NCBI GenBank assembly: GCA_030620915.1
Contig: JAUXIR010000070.1
Coordinates: 1-7,182 of the forward strand
Origin: Geopsychrobacter sp.
Lineage (GTDB): Bacteria; Desulfobacterota; Desulfuromonadia; Desulfuromonadales; Geopsychrobacteraceae
Direction: 5' to 3'
DNA: 7,182 nt
The notes below the pieces were generated by a model that saw nothing but the letters and a program-made list of their open reading frames with translations, did not search any database and was not told the DNA's origin. This document shows, piece after piece, positions 1 to 6,026 of this stretch (within the stretch, counting starts at the first letter, position 1; the number at the start of each line of letters is the position of its first letter). Made by a program: the position numbers and the translations under genes.

Positions 1-37
1 ACAGGGCGATCAGGCAACAGAATAATGAAAGGCGCAT
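1..37 (-). CDS. Start of an unidentified exported or membrane protein (partial, runs off left edge)
   Basis: Only the first 12 codons are visible, reading MRLSLFCCLIAL. One arginine followed by an unbroken hydrophobic run is how a signal peptide, lipoprotein signal or N-terminal membrane anchor begins; which one cannot be decided here. The start is well supported despite the short length. An AGGAGG Shine-Dalgarno (positions 50-45) lies 7 nt before the ATG, and a TTGACA/TACAAT promoter is about 60 nt upstream on the same strand. The gene is divergent from pepA. No function can be assigned, because nothing past the signal region is in the window. Confidence 0.62.
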   Translation of the reverse strand, partial: MRLSLFCCLIAL

Positions 38-93
38 GGTTGAACCTCCTGGAGATTAACAAAGCAGACATTTTCAGTGTGAAAGCGATATCA

Positions 94-121
94 ATTGTAG
101 CCGTAGTGCTGCTTTTGTCAA
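94..121 (-). promoter_or_regulatory. Sigma70-type promoter for the left-edge gene
   Basis: On the minus strand, TTGACA (121-116, 6 of 6 to consensus) is followed by a 16-nt spacer and TACAAT (99-94, 5 of 6). Transcription should begin near position 87, giving a leader of about 50 nt that ends in the AGGAGG ribosome site. This is one of the two strongest promoter matches in the window. Its orientation agrees with the signal-peptide-like start at position 37. Confidence 0.6.
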
Positions 122-126
122 AAATG

Positions 127-229
127 CGTTAAACTTTGAATCGGTGAAGGCTTGGCAAGGGTCAGGCCAAACCGTTAAACTCGAATGTTAGATTTAATAT
201 TCACTAAACTAAATATCCACTAAGCTAGG
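127..229. repeat. Short direct repeats upstream of pepA
   Basis: CGTTAAACT occurs at 127-135 and again at 173-181, followed by TTGAAT and CGAAT respectively. Further on, a 16-bp unit is repeated in tandem with no gap (198-213 and 214-229). The two units, TATTCACTAAACTAAA and TATCCACTAAGCTAGG, match at 12 of 16 positions and all four differences are transitions. The second copy ends in the GGs that form part of the pepA Shine-Dalgarno. The repeats could be regulator half-sites or a remnant of a small duplication; no known operator is recognised. A weak plus-strand promoter candidate, TTGGCA (152-157) with an 18-nt spacer and TAAACT (176-181), overlaps the second CGTTAAACT. Confidence 0.5.
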
Positions 230-237
230 GGGTCCTT

Positions 238-1731
238 GTGACGAAAATCTCCATTAAAGTTGGAAATCCATTAAAACAGAAGACGGCTTGTCTGGTATTA
301 CCTGCCTATGAGGGACGTCTGAAGGCCGCCTTCGCTGAGCTGGATGTTTTGCTTAAGGGACGACTGCAGAAAGTCTTTCGCAGTCGCGAGTTCAGCGGGA
401 AAAAGGGTGAAATGCTGCTGTTGCACAGTGTTGAGGGCGGCTGTGAACGTTTTTTGCTGGTCGGACTCGGGCCAAAGAAGCAGAGCAATGCTGCCGGCGT
501 GCGTAGCTTTGCCAGTCAGGTCGCAACATATCTGAGCGAACGACATATCGGCCGCTGTCTGATCGATACGACCCCCCTGCAACTCGGCAAGGGGGGGGAG
601 ACGGCGGTTCTGGGAGCGGTCTCCGAGGGTCTGTTGCTGGCCGGCTATCGTTTCGAGACCTATCGTGAAAAAAACGCCGAAAGTGTTGCCCCTCTGTCGG
701 CGGCGGCACTATTGATCGGTTCGTCGCGAGACAGGGCTGCGGCTGAAGCGACAGTCGGTGAGGCTGAGGCAATTTGTGCCGGCATCTGTCGCGCGCGCGA
801 TCTGGTTAATTTGCCGGGCAATCATAAGTCCCCGCAGTTTCTTGCCGAAACGGCTCAACAGATTGCCAAGGATCAGGGGCTGCGCTGTACCCTGCTGCCA
901 CGAACAGAACTCGAAAAACAGGGATTTGGCGCCATGTTGGGTGTCGCCCAGGGGAGTGTGCGCGACCCTTACTTGATCGTGCTTGAATATCATGGTGGAA
1001 CAAAGGATGAGCGCCCGGTCGCCCTGATCGGCAAGGGGGTGGTCTTTGATGCCGGTGGAATTTCATTGAAAGCGGCGGAGAAGATGGATGAGATGAAGAT
1101 GGATATGGCCGGAGGTGCCGCAGTACTCGGCGCGGTACAGGCTGTGGCCCAACTGAAACTGCCAGTCAATCTGGTCGCGGTCGTGCCGGCGGTCGAGAAC
1201 CTTCCTTCCGGAACCGCCTACCGGCCCGGTGATATTCTGACTTCGCTCTCGGGCAAGACGATCGAAGTACTCAATACCGATGCCGAGGGCCGTTTGATTC
1301 TGGCCGACGCCCTGACCTGGGTTGGACAGTACAATCCGCGGGTGGTGATCGATGTGGCGACCATGACCGGGGCTTGTATTGTCGCGCTGGGGCATCATGC
1401 CAGTGCGGTACTCGGGAATCATGACGGGTTGATTCGCGAATTGATCAAGGCGGGTGAGCGCTGTGGCGACCGTCTCTGGCAGTTGCCCCTGTGGGAGGAG
1501 TACAGCGCCCAGATCAAGGGGGATTTCGGCGATATCAAGAATACCGGCGGGCGATCGGCGGGGACCATCACGGCGGCCGCTTTTCTCAAGCAGTTTGCCG
1601 AGGATTACACCTGGGCCCATCTCGATATTGCCGGCACCGCCTGGGCCGACAAGAATACTCCCGGTTCGCCGAAGGGTGGCACCGGGGTCGGGGTGCGGTT
1701 GCTGGTCGAGTATCTGCGCGGGCAGTGCTAA
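238..1731 (+). CDS. pepA: Leucyl aminopeptidase PepA (peptidase family M17)
   Basis: This cytosolic two-metal aminopeptidase removes N-terminal residues, preferentially leucine, from peptides and takes part in intracellular peptide turnover; enterobacterial PepA also binds DNA. The protein is 497 aa, normal for the family. The N-terminal macro-like domain covers about residues 1-165 and the catalytic domain about 170-497. All expected active-site residues are present: Lys266, Asp271, Asp289, Asp348 and Glu350 as metal ligands, and Lys278 and Arg352 as catalytic residues. The family signature NTDAEGRL is at 346-353. These positions are all four lower than in E. coli PepA, so no active-site indel exists. 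The GTG start is chosen because AGGGGG (227-232) lies 5 nt upstream and no other start is better placed. The gene stands alone, divergent from the left-edge gene and convergent with ilvN, with a hairpin terminator after it. The DNA-binding role is not testable from this sequence. Confidence 0.96.
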   Translation: MTKISIKVGNPLKQKTACLVLPAYEGRLKAAFAELDVLLKGRLQKVFRSREFSGKKGEMLLLHSVEGGCERFLLVGLGPKKQSNAAGVRSFASQVATYLSERHIGRCLIDTTPLQLGKGGETAVLGAVSEGLLLAGYRFETYREKNAESVAPLSAAALLIGSSRDRAAAEATVGEAEAICAGICRARDLVNLPGNHKSPQFLAETAQQIAKDQGLRCTLLPRTELEKQGFGAMLGVAQGSVRDPYLIVLEYHGGTKDERPVALIGKGVVFDAGGISLKAAEKMDEMKMDMAGGAAVLGAVQAVAQLKLPVNLVAVVPAVENLPSGTAYRPGDILTSLSGKTIEVLNTDAEGRLILADALTWVGQYNPRVVIDVATMTGACIVALGHHASAVLGNHDGLIRELIKAGERCGDRLWQLPLWEEYSAQIKGDFGDIKNTGGRSAGTITAAAFLKQFAEDYTWAHLDIAGTAWADKNTPGSPKGGTGVGVRLLVEYLRGQC

Positions 1732-1766
1732 TCGCACAATCTGCCTGGTTATTTGATTCATCAAGC

Positions 1767-1809
1767 TAAAGCGGCCGGATGGGAACTTAGATTCCATCCG
1801 GCCGCTTTA
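1767..1809. terminator. Bidirectional rho-independent-type terminator between pepA and ilvN
   Basis: TAAAGCGGCCGGATGG (1767-1782) is the exact reverse complement of 1794-1809, giving a 16-bp stem. A G-U and an A-U pair can extend it to 18 bp, leaving a 7-nt loop (1785-1791). The stem begins 35 nt after the pepA stop and ends 19 nt from the ilvN stop, so it sits between converging genes and can serve both. The AAA/TTT base supplies only a short U run on either strand, so the T tract is weak by classical standards. Stem length and placement are the main evidence. Confidence 0.85.
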
Positions 1810-1828
1810 ATTCGTGGGTTTTGTCGCC

Positions 1829-2299
1829 TCACTTCTCCAGTGCCGCCACCCCGGTGCGCGAGATTTCGACGATATGTTCTTCGCCGAGCTGGGCGATAAA
1901 GGCGTCAATCCGCCGGGTCGACCCGGCAATGTGGATAATATGGGTGTCGTGGTTTTTGTGTTCGAGGATCTCAAAATTGTAATCGCCCCGTAGTGCATCG
2001 AGTTGCGCGCCGTCGATCTCGAGCTTGATAATCGCGGCTTCACGCCAGTAGCTGTGCTCGGTATCGAGTTCCTTGGCCGAGATGACCTCGGTGAATTTTT
2101 CCAGCTGGTGGATTACCTGACGGACCCTGGCTTCATCGTCTTCGCGCAGGGTAATGGTCATGCGGCTGATTCCCGGTTTGCGTGATTTGCAGACGGTCAG
2201 GGTGTCGACGTTGTACATCTTTTTGCGGATCAGCATCGAAACCTTCTGCAATACGCCGGGGCTGTCGAGCAGATAGGCCAGAATCGCGCGTCGTCTCAT
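1829..2299 (-). CDS. ilvN: Acetolactate synthase small (regulatory) subunit
   Basis: This ACT-domain subunit binds and activates the IlvB catalytic subunit and carries valine feedback inhibition, acting in the cytoplasm on branched-chain amino-acid synthesis. It is 156 aa, close to the usual 160-170 for IlvN/IlvH. The N-terminal ACT domain covers about residues 4-78, with DSPGVL at 12-17 and the SRMTI strand at 45-49. A C-terminal domain (about 85-156) ends with the IDAFIAQLGEEHIVEISRTG stretch typical of the family. Gly15 and Asn30 align with E. coli IlvH Gly14 and Asn29, whose mutation gives valine resistance; their presence predicts, but does not prove, valine sensitivity. The ATG overlaps the ilvB TGA as ATGA, so translation is probably coupled. 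It could be called ilvH; the two names denote the same role. Confidence 0.93.
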   Translation of the reverse strand: MRRRAILAYLLDSPGVLQKVSMLIRKKMYNVDTLTVCKSRKPGISRMTITLREDDEARVRQVIHQLEKFTEVISAKELDTEHSYWREAAIIKLEIDGAQLDALRGDYNFEILEHKNHDTHIIHIAGSTRRIDAFIAQLGEEHIVEISRTGVAALEK

Positions 2300-4047
2300 C
2301 TTTTGCCTCCTTCTTTCCGAGGCTGCGGACGCTTGACGATCATGTCGTCGAAACCGCCCCCCGCCGGGATCATCGGCAAAATCACCTCGGATGGATCACA
2401 GACAAATTCGAGAATAATCGCCCCCTCAAGCTCGATCGCTTCCTGGATGGCCGGAGCGATCTGGTCGAGGGTTTCGATTTTGCGATAAGGGATGCCGTAG
2501 GCTGAAGCGATTAGGCCGTAGTCGGGGCTGAGCATCGGGGTGCCGGCATAGCGGCCGTCAAAGAACAGGGTCTGCCATTGGCGGACCATGCCGAGATAGC
2601 CGTTGTTGAAGATCATGATTTTAAGGTCGATTTTGTGCTCCATGACGGTGCCGAGTTCCTGCATATTCATCTGGAATCCGCCATCGCCGCTGATCGACCA
2701 GACCCGTTCATCGGGCCGTACCAGTTTGACTCCGATCGCCATCGGCAGTGAGGCGCCCATGGTCCCCGCGCCGCCTGAAGCAAACCAGCTGTTGGGCGTC
2801 TGATAGTTGTAGAAGCGTGCCGCCATCATCTGATGTTGTCCGACATCGGGCACAACGATATCCCGTCCCTGAGTCATCTCAGAAAGTTGACTGACAATCG
2901 TCTTCATCAGCAGCTTGCCGTCGACGCCAAGGCCGCCCTCGATCTCCTCCCGCAGGTCAGCGGCCATCACCCGGCGGAACTCCTCAATTCGCGCATGCCA
3001 GCGCCGTCGCGGCTTGGCGGTCAGCATCGGATCGCCGACCAGCACGTGCAGGGTGCGGTAGGCGTCGGCATTGATCGCCACCGTTGTCGCTACGTTTTTA
3101 TCGATTTCAGAGGGATCAATTTCGACGTGGATGACATCGGCATTTTTGGCATATTCGTTCAGCTTGCCCGTTACCCGGTCATCGAAGCGCATGCCGAAGG
3201 AGATCAACAGATCGGCCTCACTGATGGCGCGATTGGCTTCAACCGTGCCGTGCATCCCCATCATGCCGAGACTCAAGGGGTGGTCTGCCGGCATGGCGGA
3301 TAGTCCATGCAGGGTGAAGGCGACCGGAATCCGGGTCTTCTCGGCGAAGGACTGTAGCAGTTTGCCGGCGTTGCTGCCGATGACTCCGTGTCCACAGAAG
3401 ATAACCGGGCGTTCGCACCGGTTGATCAGCTCTATCGCCTGCTTCAGCGGCTCGCGGGCCGGGGTCGGGTGGTAGAAGAAGCCGGGCAGGTTGGGGCGGA
3501 AGTTTTCCAGGGAGAACTGATAATCCTTGCTGACCTTCTGGTTCTGGATATCCTTCGGGATGTCCAGTACCACGGGGCCGGGACGACCGGTGGTCGCGAC
3601 GTAGAAGGCTTCATGGACCGTCTTCTCGATCTCGTCCGCCTCCAGCGGCATGTAGGTCTGCTTGCAGATCGGCATCATGACGCCGACCACATCGCTCTCC
3701 TGAAAGGCGTCGGTGGCGATAACCCCGGTGGCGACCTGACCGGTGACGGCGATCAGCGGCACTGAGTCCATCTGCGCATCGGCAATACCGGTGGTCAGGT
3801 TCATCGCTCCGGGTCCTGAGGTCGCCATGCAAACCCCGACCTGTGGATCATCGGTCGAAAGAGAGGCGCGTGAAACGCCCTGGGCCATGAAGGTGGCACC
3901 CTGTTCATGACGGGACATGACAAACTTGAAAACCCCCAGTTTGTCGATGCTGTCGAATACCGGCATGATCGCGCCGCCGGTATAACCAAAAATGTGTCGA
4001 ACCCCTCGTTTTTCAAGGGCCCGCAGTAGCAGTTCCTTGCCAGTCAT
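2296..4047 (-). CDS. ilvB: Acetolactate synthase large (catalytic) subunit
   Basis: This thiamine-diphosphate enzyme condenses two pyruvates to acetolactate, or pyruvate and 2-oxobutyrate to acetohydroxybutyrate, the first common step of valine, leucine and isoleucine synthesis. It is 583 aa from the ATG, normal for the biosynthetic form. The N-terminal pyrimidine-binding domain (about 1-170) has the catalytic Glu48 in RHEQGA. The central FAD-type domain (about 195-335) includes RFDDRVTG at 287-294. The C-terminal diphosphate-binding domain (about 380-550) has GDGG at 454-457 and NNG at 481-483, with Trp491-Gln492 nearby. These features and the adjacent ilvN separate it from FAD-free catabolic acetolactate synthases. 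The frame could start three bases earlier at GTG 4050, but AGAGG (4057-4053) is only 2 nt from that codon and 5 nt from the ATG, so the ATG is preferred. It is the first gene of an ilvB-ilvN operon, with no ilvC visible downstream before the terminator. Confidence 0.96.
   Translation of the reverse strand: MTGKELLLRALEKRGVRHIFGYTGGAIMPVFDSIDKLGVFKFVMSRHEQGATFMAQGVSRASLSTDDPQVGVCMATSGPGAMNLTTGIADAQMDSVPLIAVTGQVATGVIATDAFQESDVVGVMMPICKQTYMPLEADEIEKTVHEAFYVATTGRPGPVVLDIPKDIQNQKVSKDYQFSLENFRPNLPGFFYHPTPAREPLKQAIELINRCERPVIFCGHGVIGSNAGKLLQSFAEKTRIPVAFTLHGLSAMPADHPLSLGMMGMHGTVEANRAISEADLLISFGMRFDDRVTGKLNEYAKNADVIHVEIDPSEIDKNVATTVAINADAYRTLHVLVGDPMLTAKPRRRWHARIEEFRRVMAADLREEIEGGLGVDGKLLMKTIVSQLSEMTQGRDIVVPDVGQHQMMAARFYNYQTPNSWFASGGAGTMGASLPMAIGVKLVRPDERVWSISGDGGFQMNMQELGTVMEHKIDLKIMIFNNGYLGMVRQWQTLFFDGRYAGTPMLSPDYGLIASAYGIPYRKIETLDQIAPAIQEAIELEGAIILEFVCDPSEVILPMIPAGGGFDDMIVKRPQPRKEGGKR
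2306..2312 (-). promoter_or_regulatory. Strong ilvN ribosome binding site inside the ilvB 3' end
   Basis: AAGGAGG (2312-2306 on the minus strand) is 6 nt before the ilvN ATG. It is read as part of the K-E-G-G-K-R C-terminus of IlvB. With the ATGA stop/start overlap, this supports independent or coupled initiation at near-equal subunit levels and fixes the ilvN start. Confidence 0.85.
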
Positions 4048-4052
4048 CACAG

Positions 4053-4057
4053 CCTCT
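4053..4057 (-). promoter_or_regulatory. ilvB ribosome binding site that decides the start codon
   Basis: AGAGG on the minus strand, preceded by AA, lies 5 nt before ATG 4047-4045 and 2 nt before GTG 4050-4048. The spacing favours the ATG. Confidence 0.6.
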
Positions 4058-4159
4058 TTGCTTGGGTAGATGGATTGACGGATCGCCGGGATAGGCTCCG
4101 GAGTGATAGATTGCTTTATCGCTCTTAATTCGTAAGGACAATAGCCTGGTGTGAAAATA

Positions 4160-4168
4160 TGTGGATAA
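4160..4168 (-). promoter_or_regulatory. Perfect DnaA-box 9-mer
   Basis: The minus strand reads TTATCCACA, the strict E. coli-type DnaA-binding consensus. It is a single copy without a nearby cluster or an AT-rich unwinding element, so this is not an origin. It lies about 110 bp upstream of the ilvB start, in the expected leader or promoter region. It could be a genuine DnaA site or a chance match. Confidence 0.4.
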
Positions 4169-4286
4169 TGTGCAAAAAAAATGAATCTATTTTAGCTGGG
4201 CCCAGGGAGGAGCCGATTGCATAAAGGCTCGGATTGGAAATCAATGATTTGGGCGTTGGATTTGCCCTGCGCCGGTCCCGTTCAGC

Positions 4287-4315
4287 TTGACAACCTCCGG
4301 CACTGTTGCTAAATT
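4287..4315 (+). promoter_or_regulatory. serA promoter, extended -10 type
   Basis: TTGACA (4287-4292, 6 of 6) is separated by an ideal 17 nt from TAAATT (4310-4315, 4 of 6). The -10 is preceded by TGC (4307-4309), the extended -10 motif, which compensates for its imperfect hexamer. Transcription is expected near 4322, giving a leader of about 45 nt before the serA ATG. It probably drives serA and hisZ together. Confidence 0.65.
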
Positions 4316-4366
4316 GCGACCTTCGCTCAAATGGCAGTTTTTTGAGTTTTGGCGGGAGCTTGCGGG

Positions 4367-5977
4367 ATGAAAATACTGGTTGCAGATCGACTGTCTCAGG
4401 CAGGTCTCGATATCTTTACCGCCGCGGATGGGATCACTCTCGATTACCGGCCCGAGTTGAGCGAGCAGGAGTTGCTCACGGCGGTGGCCGATGTCGATGC
4501 GCTGGTGGTTCGGAGCGGAACCCGTCTCACCGCCGAGGTCTTTGAAAAAGCCAGAGCCTTACGCGTTGTCGGGCGTGCGGGGATCGGGGCGGAGAATGTC
4601 GATCTAGATGCCGCCAACCGACGTGGTGTGGTGGTGATGAATACCCCCTTCGGCAGCAGTATCACCAGTGCCGAACACACCATTGCGATGCTGATGGCTT
4701 TGGCTCGGCATATCCCCCAGGCCTGTGCCGCACTACGGCGAGGTGAATGGCAGAAGGATAGCTATCTCGGGGTCGAGTTGTCGGGTAAGAACCTCGGCGT
4801 AATCGGCGCTGGTAAGATCGGTCGTTTGGTCATTGAACGGGCACTGGCGCTCAAGATGCAGGTATTGGTTTGCGATCCCTACCTGACGACCGAGGCGATC
4901 CAGCAACTGGGTGGTGAGCAGGTCGAACTGCATGAACTGCTGCAGCGCTCCGATTTTATCTCGTTACACATTCCGCTGAACCCGGAGACCCGTGGTTTTT
5001 TTGATGCGGAGCTCTTCGCGCAGGTCAAGCCGGGCTGTCGCATCATCAATTGTGCTCAGGGCGGACTGATCGATGAAGAGGCCCTGGTCGCAGCCCTGCA
5101 AAGCGGGCAGGTTGCCGGTGCGGCCCTCGATGTCTTTGCCAAGGAACCCCCTGCCGCCGACCACCCCTTGCTGCAGTTCGATCAGGTCATCGCAACTCCG
5201 CATCTGCGGGCGGCCAGTGCCGATGCCCAGATTAATATTGCGGTGCAGATTGCCCGCCAGGTGCTTGACTTTCTGCAGCGCGATCTGATCACTAACGCGT
5301 TGAATGTCCCCTCGGTCAATGCCGATCTGTTGAAGATGCTCCGGCCCTGTTTTGAACTGGCCGAACGGATGGGACTTTTCATGTCCCAGTATCGCAGCGG
5401 GCGCTTTAAGCAGGTTTCAATCGAGTATGCCGGCACGGTGGCCACACATCCCCTCGAGCTGTTGACCGCCGCCTTTTTGAAGGGGCTGTTGCGCCCGGTG
5501 CTTGGTGAGCAGGTCAATGATGTGAATGCGCCCCACCTGGCGCGTGAGCATGGCATCAGGGTCAGCGAGACGCGGGTCTATTCGGCCACCGAGTTTGCCA
5601 GTTCGATCCATGTCAAGATCGAGGGCGACCAGGGGAGTTACAGCCTCAGCGGTGCGCTTTTCGGGCTGAACGACTACCGGCTGGTGCGGATCGATGATTA
5701 TCTGGTTGAAGCGGTCCCGGAAGGACATCTGCTGGTGCTGCATAATGAAGATCGCCCTGGGGTCATTGCCCGGATCAGTGGCATTCTGGCTGATGCCGAG
5801 GTGAATATTGCGATGCTCAACCTGTCACGCCGACGGATTGAGGGGACCGCTATTTCGTTGATCGGAATCGACAGTGCGTTGTCGCCTGAGGTTCTGCAGC
5901 GCCTTACCGCGGCCGATGGTGTCCTCTTCGCCTGTCCGGTCAATCTCCCGCCGGCGACGAACTGGAACTCTAACTGA
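4367..5977 (+). CDS. serA: D-3-phosphoglycerate dehydrogenase, with an atypical active-site residue
   Basis: The family oxidises 3-phosphoglycerate to 3-phosphohydroxypyruvate with NAD, the first step of serine synthesis. The protein is 536 aa, the long form: a split substrate domain (about 1-98 and 285-315), an NAD domain (about 99-284) with GAGKIG at 147-152 and Asp170 after it, an intervening domain (about 316-450) and a C-terminal ACT domain (about 454-528). Catalytic Glu260 (KEPP) and His279 (TPH) are present. Asp462 and Asn480 match serine-binding positions of long-form mycobacterial SerA, so serine feedback is plausible. The oddity is INCAQGG: Gln231 replaces the nearly invariant arginine that holds the substrate carboxylate, and TPHLRAAS has Arg281 where glycine is usual. 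Either the active site is rearranged or activity or substrate is altered. The ATG at 4367 is chosen because GGGAG (4354-4358) lies 8 nt upstream and MKILVADRLS matches the family N-terminus; an in-frame TTG at 4349 would add six unconserved residues. hisZ follows after 49 bp, likely in the same operon. Confidence 0.92.
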   Translation: MKILVADRLSQAGLDIFTAADGITLDYRPELSEQELLTAVADVDALVVRSGTRLTAEVFEKARALRVVGRAGIGAENVDLDAANRRGVVVMNTPFGSSITSAEHTIAMLMALARHIPQACAALRRGEWQKDSYLGVELSGKNLGVIGAGKIGRLVIERALALKMQVLVCDPYLTTEAIQQLGGEQVELHELLQRSDFISLHIPLNPETRGFFDAELFAQVKPGCRIINCAQGGLIDEEALVAALQSGQVAGAALDVFAKEPPAADHPLLQFDQVIATPHLRAASADAQINIAVQIARQVLDFLQRDLITNALNVPSVNADLLKMLRPCFELAERMGLFMSQYRSGRFKQVSIEYAGTVATHPLELLTAAFLKGLLRPVLGEQVNDVNAPHLAREHGIRVSETRVYSATEFASSIHVKIEGDQGSYSLSGALFGLNDYRLVRIDDYLVEAVPEGHLLVLHNEDRPGVIARISGILADAEVNIAMLNLSRRRIEGTAISLIGIDSALSPEVLQRLTAADGVLFACPVNLPPATNWNSN

Positions 5978-6026
5978 GATTAAGACTTTTTTTGCCGGTA
6001 TCGCCGGCTGATCGATGTGGATGCAT

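Larger units (their letters stand above)
4051..4366. other. Divergent ilvB/serA intergenic control region
   Basis: This gene-free stretch carries promoters for two operons that read away from each other. It contains the serA promoter (listed separately), a perfect DnaA-box 9-mer at 4160-4168, a 10-bp palindrome CTGGGCCCAG at 4196-4205, and small inverted repeats GAGCC/GGCTC (4210-4214 and 4226-4230) and AAATC/GATTT (4238-4250). For ilvB, the best minus-strand promoter candidate is TTGATT (4244-4239), 17 nt, TGCAAT (4221-4216), only 4 of 6 at each element. An alternative -10 is TAAAAT (4194-4189), which lacks a good -35. Eight consecutive T residues on the minus strand (4181-4174) have no GC-rich stem directly before them. 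I see no branched-chain-rich leader peptide and no T-box, so any ilvB control is not of an obvious attenuator type. Confidence 0.5.

Noticed and set aside
1063..1797. Open reading frame of 244 codons on the minus strand opposite pepA
   Set aside because: It lies entirely antisense to the conserved catalytic half of pepA and crosses the terminator. It has no recognisable domain, and long antisense frames are common in GC-rich genes.
4187..4222. Minus-strand mini-ORF (MQSAPPWAQLK) upstream of ilvB as a leader peptide
   Set aside because: It has only one branched-chain codon and no Shine-Dalgarno, and no terminator/antiterminator pair follows it.
4349..4366. TTG start giving SerA six extra N-terminal residues
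   Set aside because: No Shine-Dalgarno is positioned for it, the GGGAG site is spaced for ATG 4367, and the extra residues precede the normal SerA N-terminus.
5994..6008. GCCGG/CCGGC hairpin between serA and hisZ as a terminator
   Set aside because: The stem is only 5 bp, and the T run precedes it instead of following it on the plus strand. It gives an A run on the minus strand, so it does not fit a terminator in either direction.
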